From Epiperipatus broadwayi (lineage: Eukaryota > Onychophora > Udeonychophora > Euonychophora > Peripatidae), in NCBI GenBank assembly GCA_028023455.1, contig JAQFVV010000027.1:8243845-8307844 (forward strand): a stretch of 64,000 bases of DNA, read 5' to 3'. Both the position numbers and the translations under genes were made by a program. Shown piece after piece: positions 24,639 through 37,293 of this stretch (its first letter is position 1; each line of letters begins with the position of its first letter). Under the pieces are notes generated by a model. The model ran no database searches. It was not told the origin of the DNA and saw only the letters and a list, made by a program, of their open reading frames with translations.

Positions 24639-25482
24639 TGTGATGTGATGCACTGTGACTTCTCTTTATACGGAGTCAGGACTCTCTCAGAAACTATGCC
24701 CAGAGAAACCTGTTAGCCACTTTATCTTCCCTTTCCATTCCCCACCCTAAGTTTTCCCATAATCTGCTCCATCCCATTTCCACAACATAATCTTTGTCAA
24801 CTCCATGGCTTTCACATCTAAATCCCCCTTATCTTTTCCCAAATCCAGCATAAAAACCAATAACTCACTTTCTGTACAATCACTTTGTTACATATTTATT
24901 CTTCCATAACTTCATTATTTGTACCCTTTCTGCTTCCAAGCATTTACATTGAAGTAACAGATGCCTAATATTTTCTATGCCTTCCTTACACAACTTGAGA
25001 CTAAATCACCTATATTTTTCCATTTACAAGTATATTCCCTTGTCACTAAAGATCCTGTTCGAGCCTTAAACAATAAACTACTTTCCTTACTATTATCATA
25101 AATTAACTCACACCCAATGTTCTGCTTACTTCTATATATATTTAAACTCGTTTTACTCTCCATACTAGTTCTCCATCTCTCCAACTCCCTATTCTTTATT
25201 AATACATCTATTTTTCTATCCCACTCCTTACCACTATAACACTCAACAATTCTCCTAACACAATCATCCCATCTTTTGTACAAGTATACTGACATAAAAT
25301 CTTCTGCATACCGCATTGCCTTTCTCACCCATCTTGTTGCCTGTCCTTTACTTGTAACCCAGTTAAATACTATTTTGGCTATTCTTTTATTATCCATAAA
25401 CTGCAATCTACCGAACATTTTCATTTTGCTTTTTGCATCTCTCATATAAAAACTTGATCATCCCATTTCTCTTTGAATTGCT
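24639..25482 (-). mobile_element. Non-LTR retrotransposon copy L4, 5'-truncated
   Basis: The best preserved C-terminal frame of the family is at 24975-25445: MRDAKSKMKMFGRLQFMDNK, WVTSKGQATRWVRKAM, SSLLFKARTGSLVTREYTCK. A frameshift removes the final HLLIEC part. Truncated at 25482 by an abrupt junction. Confidence 0.82.
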
Positions 25483-25761
25483 GATAAGTTTAGTAATGCC
25501 ACCAAGTGGTAAATATCAATACTAAACTTTATTGATCATGAAAAAGTATTCATTTGCCATAGTGAATTATTTTGAAATAAAAAATATTTTAAAAAATTTT
25601 TAAAAAAAAGCTTTTATTCATATAAACGCATTAACGAATAAAAATAAGTTTTCTTTAGCTTCACAAATAAAAGCAGGGGGCTGTCAAGTTTAGAAATATC
25701 CTCAGTTAAATTTACATAAATAGAAATTAGCTTTTAAGAGTGCCTATAAATACTCTACAAT

Positions 25762-25959
25762 AATTCACAAATCGGATCCCAAACAAATCATTTAAATAAA
25801 CTTGTGACTAATGCCCACTTTCTTGTATCAATGCCAATTTATTTGTAAGATTTTAAAAAGTCCTTTTTATCTGACGAACAAATTGACAACGGCACAAGAA
25901 AGTGAGTTCTAATTACAAATCCACTTAAATGATTCTTTGGGAATCCGACCTATGAATTA
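25762..25959. repeat. Family D foldback (MITE-like), copy 1
   Basis: Arms of about 72 bp (AATTCACAAATCGGATCCC outwards) surround a centre with TGACGAACAAATTGACAACG. A second copy with the same end sequence lies at 39592-39778. No coding content. Confidence 0.75.
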
Positions 25960-25964
25960 CCGTA

Positions 25965-26310
25965 GAAATATTTTAGAACTTAGCTGTTCCATGAATAGAT
26001 CTATTGAAACTAGATATATTTTTTTCATACACACAGCAGCAAAATGATTACAAATACTTAGTTCAAAATAATGAATTGTAAATCTTGCTTGATAAAAAAA
26101 CCCCATAAAAATTGGCAGAAAGTCGAAAATCATAATAATGATTTCGAACTTAGTTGTTCCGCAAATAGATTTACACTAATTAAATGTACTTTTTTATACA
26201 CACAGTGGCAAAAGAATGGAGAATATTAAGTTTAAAATGTTCAGTTGTTAATCCCGCTTGATAAAAAAGTCCATAAAAATCGGCAAAAAGTGGAACTAAG
26301 ACTATTTTTA
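25965..26310. repeat. Tandem duplication, 2 units of about 170 bp
   Basis: GAACTTAGCTGTTCC and GAACTTAGTTGTTCC are 170 bp apart. Both units continue with a TAGAT block, TACACACAG, a GCTTGATAAAAAA block and CCATAAAAAT. Moderately diverged, so an old duplication. Sequence from 26311 to 27021 is unassigned. Confidence 0.75.
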
Positions 26311-27021
26311 AATATGAGAATTCCATACATTTTTAAGAACGCTGAAGAAATTTTTTACTTTTTAGTATGTTTATGTAAATAAAAGCATTTTTTTCCAAAT
26401 TTCTCTTTCTACTTTTTAGTTTTATACATGTAACATTGAATTATCAAAATTCATCTTTCAACAGATAAATTCAGTTTTAAATTACAGAGTACTGTTAGAC
26501 AGTGCTAACACCAATGCTATATATAAAATTAAAAATTTAAATTTTTCGCTAATTTTTTTGCTAAAATTGCTTGCAAATTCTTAAAACATGTAGTTATTGG
26601 GAATGCATATATATATACACATAGTTTCAATTAAATCAGAAATTGGAACACGACTGGAAATTGCATTACAAGATTTGACATCAGAAATATAGTTTAAAAA
26701 AATCAAGTTAAATAAAAGCATATAAATTTATACATTGAAAAAGAACCTACTATAAAATTTACATAAAAAATACTAATAATTTATAAGATTTAGAATGTCT
26801 GGAGACGCTGGAAGAAATTGATAAGACCTTCCGATTTTAACAGGGTGGGTTGCAAAACCTTCTACTGTCCAGCGAGTACACAATAAAGACTCCCAGTAAA
26901 AACAGACTCACTATTGTCCACCCCCATAAATCACAAAATCAAGCTCAAACAATAAAAATCTCTAACTACATAGTAATTTGAGAAACATATAATGAAATAT
27001 TCTTAATCATAAAACTTTTAC

Positions 27022-27082
27022 CTTGATGAGATTCACTGCTTCGGATGAAAAATCACAACAATAGACAAACAAATCTGGATTA
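27022..27082 (-). CDS. METTL2: METTL2-like tRNA methyltransferase, exon with FVYCCDFSS
   Basis: Internal exon of 61 nt: acceptor poly-T then AG, donor GTAAAAG. The first base completes the Asn codon begun in the exon at 35882-35931; the exon then reads NPDLFVYCCDFSSEAVNLIK and ends in phase 0. FVYCCDFSS with the acidic Asp is the METTL2/METTL8 equivalent of methyltransferase motif II, which contacts the SAM ribose. The next intron is about 22.8 kb and holds most of the retroelements of the window. Its acceptor is preceded by about 17 T on the coding strand, an unusually long uninterrupted tract. Confidence 0.92.
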
Positions 27083-27194
27083 CTAAAAAAAAAAAAAAAG
27101 CAAATGTGATCTAAGAAGAAAATATATACATTAAAATCTAAACATTTCAGAAGTCCCTATTTATACAATGCTTTATATGAAGTATTTGTTTACT

Positions 27195-27400
27195 TCATTA
27201 CTGCTATCTAGTTTAAGCTTGAATAATCAATATATATTAGATGTTAGTGTTTATTATATCCATCTCCAGTGCAACTCTATCCATATCCCTAAATTACATT
27301 CTGGAATGTTGACCATGTGAGTAAGGGCTTTGTATCTGGACCTAGTGTACTTGGATATTTGGGATATAATGCACCATCCATGTAGCAGCTACTTTTTACA
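27195..27400 (+). repeat. Family A, ancient degenerate copy
   Basis: The order GCTTGAATAATCAATA, then ATCCATATCCCTAAATT, then GGATATAATGCACCATCC follows the family A body at low identity. Confidence 0.4.
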
Positions 27401-29402
27401 ATATTTTTCCAATCAAATTATCATCCTGAAACTCAAAACTATTTTAATGTTTTGAATCCATGTTACTTTGCTTGCATGGATATATGGTTCTGACACTAAT
27501 TCGGTAATTATAAATTTTGAAGTTCTCAGTTTTTAATACGTAAAAAATTTCAGATTAATATCTTCATAGTAACAAAAAGGAATAAAAAAATAGCTCTAGA
27601 TAAAAAGTAGAAAAGGTCCTGGTGCATTAAAGAAGGTCTTAACTGACAAAAGTGTCTTCTGGTGTTTTGTAGGTTATCAACTTGGTTATTGCTATCGTTA
27701 CCTGCTCAGTGTCTTCTAATGTTTTATTACTTACTGTTATTAAATAGGGCGCATATTTTTCATATTTATTTTCTGTGAAATAATACTAATTTAAGATGTC
27801 TTATAAATTTTTAATTTCATAAATTTGCTTGGACTAGAACAAGTTCTAAATGCATTTGGGTAAAAGAGTTCAATATATAATTCGACATTAAATTATAATG
27901 TATCCAGTAGGTATTATAAATAAGGATAACACATCATTAGATATAGATTTAATAAGCATTGCCATCTAGTATCTATTGATGATTCAAATTTACAATAGAT
28001 GGCAGCAGTAAAATAGAATAAAGAGTTTGCTTCTATATATTAAAAACTGAATGGTGAACAAAACTGTGTAGTATATATACCTGTATATCTAATTTATGTG
28101 CTGACAAGCAATCAACAGTTAATTTTTAAAAAAGGATTTGAACATAATTTGAGATTTTAAAAAATGAATTATCAAGCTTTGTAAATTATTGGAAAAAGAC
28201 AATCCACACATTCAAAACTAATTTTTGTATTTTTGTTTATTTACATTTTCTGCTCTGCACGATTTAAATGGCCAACTCGAAAGCTAAAACTTTCCCAGAT
28301 AAGAAAATTAACAAAAAAAAATCTGATTGGTTAACTGCATGTAATGGTGCACATTATCATTTTGATGTAAAAATATCACATGACCTCCCAAATAAATAAC
28401 CACAAGATTATTATTATTTTGCTTAAATAATATCTCTGTTCGCTTGTGAAAGTGAGCGTTAGTACTAAGAATAAATATTTATACATGTAAATTTATAATA
28501 ATTTGCAATTATTGAAAGAAGTATCAAAAGAATGACTTCGATTAAAAATATGTATAATACTTGCTTTCAATTTTAATTCTTATTAATCGATCATTTTAAT
28601 TAATATTGGGCACTAATATGCGCAGATTCGTTTAATGGTTTACGAATTATGATGATGTGATCACATCCCACTCTATAATAACTATTTCTTGTTAATAGGA
28701 AACAAAAAGGCATACAAGAAATATTCTAGAAAAAATACCCAGTGATCTTACTTCAAGAACTCATTCTTAATACAGCTCTTTCTGATGCACAACAGATATC
28801 AAGAATCCACAAAAATGGAATGACTGCAACGTAATTTTAAAAACATGTAAAAATACCATAAGGATTTTTCTAGTAGTTCTATTGAAAATTTTAAAAAGTT
28901 AGTGTAAAAATGATTTACCGAAAATTAATTCTTACATTTGGAAGTAATATAGGTTTCAACCTGCGAAGTTGAAATATAAGATTTTATTTCATGCCGAACT
29001 GTTATAGATTTCATATAGCACTAAATAATATCAAGAATAATCAATCGTTATCTTTATAAACATTAAGTGCCTATTTTGCTTGACGTTCAGCATATCTGGA
29101 ATGAAACGTATGATCAAATAGCTTAAAATGAAAGTCTTATTATTTTAATTGATCACATGATTTGGATTATAAAGACTTGTAATAGCGAGCTTTTCCTTTA
29201 TAAAACTGTTATCTCTTCAATTTGTATTTTGGTGATATATAGGTAATTATAGTGAAATAATATATACAATCTGCCATTTCAGTTTTTAAACCACGTTCTT
29301 CTTACATGCGGCATTTTTTAGCCTTTACAAGTAATGACTAATGTTACACTTTATTAATCTTTGTTTTATTATTATTATTAAACCTTTATTATTAACTTAT
29401 TC
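27401..29402. other. Intron DNA, nothing recognised
   Basis: Third METTL2-like intron. A small inverted repeat near 27960-28010 (GCCATCTAGTATCTATTG with its complement) is the only structure noted. Confidence 0.4.
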
Positions 29403-29447
29403 TGATTACACTGACTGTTATATTCAGGCTACTTTTAGAGTCCTCAG
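29403..29447 (-). ncRNA. Degenerate hammerhead-like terminal motif
   Basis: On the minus strand CTGAGGACTC, a spacer, then ACAGTCAGTGTAATCAGAAT. It parallels the motifs at 3175 and 43551, but GAAA is lost. Probably a remnant of the same element type; not functional. Confidence 0.3.
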
Positions 29448-30433
29448 ATGGCAGATAATATGCTTACATTCAGAAATAAAAGCTAGTTCCAAAAAAAAAC
29501 CCAATAACCCATGTTAGACTAACAGCATCTCCTGCTATCTCATAAGTTAAAATATTGATTATTAAAAGATCAATACTATTTGCAATATAATAAGTAGCCT
29601 TTCTTACTTTCTTTTCTCTGTGTTCATTCTCTCATTTCCCTCTATACTTTTCTTTTCTTTACTGTACTGTCTTTGGTTACTTAGTTTGGTATAAAGTCTG
29701 GTCACGATCTTATGCTATCTGTGATCACTCTGTTCTAACTATAACTATGGATTTGTATATTTGTACAATCATATTTCAATCCTTTAATTATAAGTACAGT
29801 GATTCTAAGTCTATATATATGTGTGTATGTGTGTGCATGTATATAAACAAATCATCAGTATTAAAAAAACAATGATAATTTGGTTTTATAAATCAGGTCT
29901 TAATTATGATCTTGCCTGAGGTGTTACAATTAATAACGAAGTATTTTGGAAATGGATTTGAGACAGAAATTTCACTCAGCAAAAACCATTCAAGTGGTAA
30001 TTGCTTGTGAAAGACAATCTTCGTAAATTCCACTTGGTCATCACGTCTGGCCAAATGCTCATTTGAATTGTAACAACAGCTGCAATATTAATAATGGCAA
30101 AAAAAAAAAAACAGAAAATAGTGGCAGAAATAAAGTAAATATATATTTTTTTTTCCTATGTATACAAAATATGTAAACTTCAGCTGACATTTTTCAAGAC
30201 TAAATCATCGTACAACCATTGTAATTAAAAAGCTGACAAGGGCTAAAATATTTTTTTTTAATTAAAAAAAATATTTAAATTGTTAATAATATTTGCTATC
30301 AATTTCTTATTTTTATAAAAAAAAAATATTTAAAATTTTACTAAATAAAAATTATTTTACTTTATGTATATCAAAATAATTTGTATTTGTTTTATTTCTT
30401 AGCTTATGTTAAGAAAATTTCAAAAAAGCTGCT
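29448..30433. other. Intron DNA with simple repeats
   Basis: A TA/TG microsatellite at about 29811-29850 and several poly-A runs. No exon. Confidence 0.4.
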
Positions 30434-30524
30434 TAGCCATTACAGCAAATGACTGCCTCCCTGCTGCAATGCTTATTGGGCTTGGGCATTATCGCAAATG
30501 ACTGATCCCTTTCTACGATGCTTA
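30434..30524. repeat. Short tandem duplication, 2 units of about 50 bp
   Basis: Two diverged units share GCAAATGACTG and an ATGCTTA end. A locally GC-richer patch in AT-rich DNA. Confidence 0.6.
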
Positions 30525-30639
30525 AGACACCATTAATCCAACAATCTTTGATTCCAGTTTTTCAGATTTGTGAATTTTTCGGATTTCAGAAGGTAGATTT
30601 TTTTATCATTTATTTGTAAACCCAAACTTTGCTAAAAAT

Positions 30640-30979
30640 TGAAACAGGCAAAACTCTCCATACAGTAGTGCTACCTGTGCCAACCAGAGTAATCAATGGA
30701 TGCCAGAAGACTTGTGCATAAAATCCCCATCTAGTGCCTACTCATCCAATAGACCCCAGACTAGTTTCTGGCTTGTGGCCTTCATCAGTGCACAAGCCAG
30801 AAACTAGTCTGGGGATATTGGATGACTAGGCACTAGATAGGGATTTTATGCACAAGTCTTCTGGCATCCATTGATTACTCTGGTTGGCACTGAGTGTCAC
30901 TACTTTATGGAGAGTTTTGCCTGTTTTAATAACAGTAATGTGCTAGCTTAAGAAATAGTGATCTGTGATGTTTAGTGAT
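30640..30979 (+). mobile_element. Family A palindromic retroposon, copy A9 (best palindrome)
   Basis: Starts GAAACAGGCAAAACTCTCC. The arms of about 135 bp are nearly perfect reverse complements meeting at CTTCATCAGTGCACAAG. The unique tail follows (TAATGTGCTAGCTTAAG, ending GATGTTTAGTGAT). Perfect 11-bp direct repeat TTGCTAAAAAT at 30629-30639 and 30980-30990. Confidence 0.92.
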
Positions 30980-31284
30980 TTGCTAAAAATATAAATAAAT
31001 GTTACTTTTACACTATAGTTTTGTTTGTATATTTACCACATACTTTTTTTTCCTTCACTAATTTTGTTTATAAATGTATGTACACAAATTAATTTATTAT
31101 TCAGAAAAGGTTAATGATCATTTATGAAATTTTATTTGAATACTAAAAGCTTTTTGAATAATAATTCAACCTGCAGTCTATAACCTTGAACAGATAAATC
31201 AAACAAAAATTTATTATAAAAATTATTATCATTTTTACTAATTCTCCAACATGTAATATAATAAAATGGTCATCCAAAAAATGC

Positions 31285-31412
31285 TAATGGCTTTATTGCT
31301 CGTGAGTTTATAAAAAGTTCCGAATGCTAAAACTCCGAGCACCAGAATCAATCCTGGAACCTCGTGATACCAAGTCAGTTGCTCTACCAACCATGCCAAA
31401 CTGCACAGGGTA
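31285..31412 (-). repeat. tRNA-derived SINE-like copy (best preserved of its family)
   Basis: On the minus strand: GCAGTTTGGCATGGTTGGTA (box A-like), then GTTCCAGGATTGATTCTGG (box B-like), then a body ending in TTTATAAACTCACGAGCAAT. Relative of the heads at 11415-11835. Confidence 0.65.
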
Positions 31413-31570
31413 GACTATTATACTCATGTGATAACAAATGGTCATCATTAGTTGGAGTTTGCTATAGCTTGATAACTTTTTAGTACCATTTATTCTTACG
31501 TCTCAATTTTAGACCTATATTACAAACTTTAATGAGATCTTTACCCCATTAAAATGAAATATTATTATGA

Positions 31571-31907
31571 AAATTAATAGAGGTAAAAACCTTTTTTATA
31601 TTTAATGCTTTTATTGATTGTATACTAAAAAAAAAAAAAATAACTGTTTCTTCAACCACAATTGGGAGTTTTTAGATTTAATTTGAAAAAAAAAAGCATA
31701 GGGTGTCCAGAAATTAATTACGGTAATCCCTTGTTATAAAAAATAAGGATTGACTTAATTAATTTCTAGACCTCCACCCCCCATGCTTTTATTTCAAGTT
31801 AATTCTAAAAACTCCAATTGTGGTTGGAGAAACAATTATTTTATTTCTTTTTAGTGCACAGTCAATAAAAGCATTTAATATAAAAAATGTTTTTATCTCA
31901 ATTATTT
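31571..31907. repeat. Foldback element, arms of about 160 bp
   Basis: Arms 31571-31734 and 31748-31907 are imperfect reverse complements. Each contains AATGCTTTTATTGA, CAATTG, AAAAGCAT and CAGAAATTAATTA-like blocks. The inner GGTGTCCAGAAATTAATTA resembles a transposon terminus, but this is not diagnostic. Probably a MITE. Confidence 0.8.
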
Positions 31908-32035
31908 TTAAGTTTTTAGTATTGGCACAGTAAATTAAAATGTTAAACTATTTTGTATTTTAAATTGTCTGGACACTTATAATTGATATATATATCACTA
32001 GATATTTCAGCTATAAATTAAAAAGTGTACCCCTT

Positions 32036-32505
32036 AAGTATATATCATATTTAGTATGTGTAGATAATAATATATGTATATATTGTAAATGAACCTAACA
32101 CATAATTTTACTTTAAATCCATATCACATATATAGTATTTGTAAGTCATTAGATATTTCTGAAGTTAATATATATATACTCTTAATGTATATATATTTAT
32201 TATGTGTTCATAATTGTATATGTCTAATAAATCAGTAACTAAGTTTTCTGTTTTAAAATGTTTGATAGATTTATCTTATTTTAAAACAGTTGTTTTTTAA
32301 AAAATACTAAAGAAAAAATTTATGATTTTTTTTAAACTTTCACAATCATTTTAAATAATGCGATTTTTCAAATTTTACCTGTTAAAAAAAAAAAAAAAAA
32401 AAAACAATTGTTTTAAAACAAAAATAGAATCTATCAAACAATTTTAAATCAAAAACTTATATCGTGATTTATTATATAATGATTACATATACATACTAAA
32501 TATGA
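32036..32505. repeat. Nested inverted repeat
   Basis: The outer pair 32036-32062 and 32480-32505 (TATCATATTTAGTATGT) encloses an inner pair at about 32228-32305 and 32385-32470 (GTTTTAAAATGTTTGATAGA). A direct repeat of AGATATTTC plus flank occurs at 31996-32060 and 32146-32205. Composite AT-rich foldback. Confidence 0.65.
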
Positions 32506-35384
32506 TATATAAATGAAGAATTTAAAATGGTTTTTAAAAATGCTATTAAATTAAAAGAAAAAAAAATTATACTGCCCTCTCACAATCATTATTAAAACAA
32601 ATGTTCAATTGTAAAATGTGAAGTTATTGAATATTTTTTTTATTTTCCACGCTCTCTGTTTCAACATACTGAAAAGATAAGTGTTTCAAATGGATTAGAT
32701 TGGTGTAACTTAGTTATATATCAATTTTCAAACAATTCTAGTGAATTTAAATATATTAAATCTCAATTTTAAAATTTCTTTCTAACTTGAAAAAAATCAA
32801 AAGTTAACAAACAAACAATCCAATTTTCCAAAATCAATAATATTTTGATGAATTCAGACTTTTAGTTTGGTAAGTTGTAAAAAAAATTATTTTAAATACA
32901 TGCATATATATATATATAATATTATTTCAAGAAGATATAAATACTGCTGCTTCAGAAAAGTTTAATTAACTAAGTATATAACTGATCTAAATATGAGTTG
33001 AGATAACTATGTAAATAGGATAATACTATCAGTAGTGATAAGTTTCCTAGACCATAACATAATTTATTCTAGAAACTTATAAAGCTATGGCATATATTAT
33101 AAATAAAGAAAAACTTTCACATCAGTAGTTCTTAATATGTATTTCATTTATCTCCATGAATCCATGATATCATCACAGGAAGTCTACAATGACTTGGAAA
33201 AAAGATTCAGGCTTTTAAAATTAAAATAAAATGAAATAATGAATGAATAAAAGGGCAATAAAAAAATGAAATGAAGAACAAAATTGTTTTTCTTGCTTGT
33301 TTATGCAAAACTTGGCTTTTCCGATCTATTACCTTTATTAAAAATAAACAAAAGTAAAAATCCAGTTATGAAAATAATTGTTTAGTAGCAAAAAAAATGT
33401 AGTATTTGATATAATAAATCTTGCATACTAAATGTAGTATAACCCTTCTCATTAATTAATTACTTAAAATGAAGAAATTATATCAGGCTATGGTAGTATT
33501 ATTATTACGATCACTAATGTTTGAAATTTTTATTTATAGTACAATTCAATCACTAAAATAATATTTGAGTATGAAACGGTTACTATTTAACTGTAAAACA
33601 TTAGGTCTTCTTTTTTTTTTTTTAATTAGAAAAAAATTCCAATAAAAATATTATTATAAGATTACAATTTTTTTCCTTTTTCTTCAAATTTGTAAATACT
33701 TGAAGAACAACCTTAAATATTTGATGCATTTTGGAGATTTAAATTTAAGTCTTGATATTAAGTCATCCCAGATTATAGTCTTGCTTTGAATATATGCTTA
33801 ATTTAAGTTAAAGAAATTAAATTTCACATTAATGAACATCTAAAAAAGATTTGTACAAATATAACAATAAAAAAGGTTTACTTCATAAAAAAAACTAGAG
33901 CAGTGTGTTTTACACCATTAAGCTGCATATAATTAATTATTCAATATCATATAATTATCTTAGAAATCTCACTTCGTACATATGTCTACTATGAAGGATG
34001 ACAAGAACGAGAAGTTGACATGTCTGCCATATTTTAATTATGGATTGAGAAATTGTTTTTTATTTTATTTGATAACATATTTTATCATCAATATACATTT
34101 GAAATATAAATATTTTCTGATGTGATATGAATATTTTCTATGGATCAGAGCATGAAAGCGCCCTCTACCGAATTCTACGTGAAATGCCATATTAGATGAA
34201 TTGTAAATTATGACAAAAATATTTTCCAAAAACACATGTTAAAAAAAAAAGTTATCCATCATTAATACATATTTAGAATAAAGTGCTGTGGTTCTAAATT
34301 TTATAGTTACTACTTCTTGTGAATTATTTAAAGATGCCATTACTGCTCCAATTTCCTACAATTTTGATAAAATTCAGGTCTGATATTTCTACTCCAAGTA
34401 GATTGGATATTAAATATAACAAATAGTTCATTGTGGATGAGGATATTGGACCTCAGAATAATTGTCGCTATTGGATACCCTGTGGTTTATCTAGATGAGG
34501 CCTGATCAGTATATTAGTGCCTCTTCTAGTAGTTAAGCTACAACTATTATAGCCCTCAATTTATTTGAAGCAAATAAACGTCCCCATTCAAGTTAAAAAT
34601 ACTTTGGTAACTCCAGAGTTTAAAAGATTATAATTTTAAATATGCACTAAGATAATATTTTAACTTTCAAAGAGCATTGCCCTCTTCTATCTATTGCAGT
34701 GACAGATGGCTTGCAGATGGACAAATATTCCCAGTTCAATTTTTGATTTACAAAATTGAAACAAAACAAACAGAAGAGAAAAAATAAAATTTTGGACTAT
34801 CTATTTGAGTTTGAACCACAATGTCACAGTGTATGTCAGAACACAGCCATTGGTAACCTACGTGCTGGTATGGACTCCCACATTGATTAGATCCCTAGGT
34901 TCATTACAATGAGTCACCCAAGAGAAATAAATCTTCAAAATCATTATAGTGAAATGCTGCAATATTGTTAATGGACAGAAGTGGTAGGACAAAAGTGTAG
35001 GACAAATCACATGACCTTAACTGATCAATCATAGACTTAATGACACCAATAATCACAATTCTGCAATATGGAAAGTAAAGAAGGAAAAAATTGCCTTGGA
35101 GCAATACATTCTGAATACATATTTCTAGAACTAAATTAGAAATGATTAATAAGATTTATTTATTTATTGCCTGGTGTGCGATCTTTATAAATTTTATTGT
35201 ATTAAAGTTAGAAAGGTAGTAAGAAATAGCAAACTGTCACCATAGATGTTTAAACTTGATATCATACTTTGTTGCCAGGATACCTTACAATTTCTTTTTG
35301 ACAGAAAACTTCCTTATAATACTATAATAAAATTATCAACATTTCTGTTATCATTATAATTTTCAAGTTATTATCAATCCAAAG
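32506..35384. other. Intron DNA, nothing recognised
   Basis: Extremely AT-rich at first, with normal complexity from about 34130. No exon, SINE or LINE identified. Confidence 0.4.
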
Positions 35385-35765
35385 CAGGTTGAAGGTTTCT
35401 CCGAGTTTAATTGCCCCCCCCCCACCAAGATCTTCTGCGCATCACTCCAAAAAACTTTCTTATATCACAAATCCATCTCACAGATAGTCTTTTTCTAGAT
35501 CTTTTACAACTTCTTGCAAAACAGTTTAGAATATTGATTATCTATCTGCTGTTATTCTTCTAATAATAAGTCCAGCCAAACTTCATTTCAGCCTTTTACT
35601 TTTCCAATGATACCAATGGTAACTGTTTTATTTTCTTGTCCAGGTATTTCACTTTTGATCCCTACTAGATGTTTCTGATTATAGCGAGGTCTGAAATCTC
35701 TGTAGAGATTTTTTATTAAATGTCCAAATCTCAGATCCATAAGTAAGTCACCGATAAAACACATC
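35385..35765 (-). mobile_element. RTE-like LINE C-terminal fragment, second subfamily
   Basis: Minus-strand relic of the RTE C-terminus. It has the TCCAACTTG/CTCCGAG-like end, a poly-C interruption (CCCCCCCCCC at 35415), the CTAGAAAAAGACTATCTG segment and a GACTTATTATTAGAAG segment equal to the ARR region. Highly diverged. Confidence 0.5.
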
Positions 35766-35881
35766 TATTAAAAACATTAAAAAAATGTTATTATATTAAT
35801 GTTCTTTCCTATCTTATCTTAGCCTACTTTTCTTTTGCTATTTGTGTGCTGTGATTATTGTAAATGTTTAATAATACTCAC

Positions 35882-35931
35882 TTGTTAGTTTGCAGAATGG
35901 GGAAGACTGTATTACCAGCTCCGCAGCCCAC
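35882..35931 (-). CDS. METTL2: METTL2-like tRNA methyltransferase, exon with the SAM-binding loop VGCGAGN
   Basis: Small internal exon of 50 nt, acceptor TTTTAG, donor GTGAGT. It follows the 42585-42841 exon in phase 0 (KILE joined to VGCG) and reads VGCGAGNTVFPILQTN, ending two bases into an Asn codon finished by the next exon. VGCGAGN is methyltransferase motif I, the glycine loop that holds S-adenosylmethionine; NTVFPILQTN is the METTL2-type continuation. The donor is a near-consensus GTGAGT, as often seen for very short exons in long introns. Confidence 0.93.
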
Positions 35932-36244
35932 CTAAAATAAATTGGCAAAAAAAAATTTTAAAAAAATAAAAACTTAAGAAAAAAAATTAAAAATTACAAT
36001 TAAAATATTTTGGAATAAATTAATAAATGGAAGCTTGTAAAAATTATTGCATAATAGTCCACTCTCCTACCGGGTGGCATCTTTGTTATTTTTTAATATA
36101 TGTTGCAAGAATTGCTTAGAATATAATTTTATAAAAAAGAAGACAGTTTCAAATTATTATCGAGTCTTGAATTAATAACAACTGGAATGAAAGATGCAGA
36201 AAATACTTTAATGTAAAAACTTAACTATAAAAATAAGTGAGGGA

Positions 36245-36400
36245 AGTCTCAGTAACCTTCTATGGATGTAGAACATGGACAACGAAGATGCAGAGAGAAA
36301 ATAGTGATATTTTCTGAATTTATAAGGTGGCAGTCTTTTAAGGTTTATTGCGATAGTTTTCTAAGTACTACAAATATCAAGAGAAACAAACAAATCAATT
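36245..36400 (+). pseudogene. Possible LINE reverse transcriptase C-terminal relic
   Basis: The plus strand reads FYGCRTWTTKMQREN and a later AVF.GLLR stretch, resembling the YGCExWT...RRLLRI region found at the end of many LINE RT domains. Short and broken; could be chance. Confidence 0.3.
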
Positions 36401-36922
36401 TTTGTCATCAAAACCTAAACTTTCCAATCCAATGAATTAAAATGTAGCTGTCTTATTTTAGAAGATATTATAAAAAGAGGGTTCTCCTTGAATAGAAATA
36501 AAGCTTATGAAATTTAAAATTAGATTTTTAAAAACAATGGCAATTTGATATAATGATTACCATAATGAAGATAGTATAAAGAAAGCTCAAAAGAGGGGGA
36601 AAAAACTGAAGAAAATTGTCTTATAAAATTACTAAAAGTCTGCAGCTAATTAATATATGATCGTATATATCCACACTTATTGGATAATGGTGGCCTGTGT
36701 CTTCAATTAAAGGTATTTCTGCAATCTATGACATACTCAATAAATAATACATAGTAAAGTAGTGGATTGCCATGAATTTCATTTAGATAATTGAATATAA
36801 GATCCAAAACGCCATTCATAGATGTCAGTTATTGTCATCTGTTGTTACTTAAATCAATGAACAAATAATAGGCTGTGAGCTAAGGCAGAAATCACTAGTG
36901 GTAAATACTGAAAAACATATTA

Positions 36923-37281
36923 ATTAAACCATTAAGCATCACATGATCACTATCTCTTATACTAGCACATAACTGTTTATAAACAAGGCATATGAGCATA
37001 GATTGAAAATATTTTTGTGTTTTCAAATTTTATTCTCATGGTTTTATAATTAAGTAGAGATAAAAGGTGTTTGCTGGAGGGTTGCATTAGATCCTAAGAT
37101 CTAGGTGCAGTGCTCTCAGGTCCAAAGCTCCTCACTGACGAAGGCCACAAGCCAGAAACTAGTCTGGGGATATTGGATGAGTAGGCATTGGATAAGAATT
37201 TTATGCACAAGCCTTCTGGCATCCATTGATTACTCTGGTTGGCAAAGGGTGGCACTACTGTATGGAGAGTTTGCCTTGTTT
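36923..37281 (-). mobile_element. Family A palindromic retroposon, copy A10
   Basis: Minus-strand copy with tail at the left, an inner unique part (GGTTTTATAATTAAG) and one complete arm. The tail-side arm is mostly deleted. Perfect 12-bp direct repeat AAAAACATATTA at 36911-36922 and 37282-37293. About 1 kb from the 50-nt exon. Confidence 0.9.
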
Positions 37282-37293
37282 AAAAACATATTA

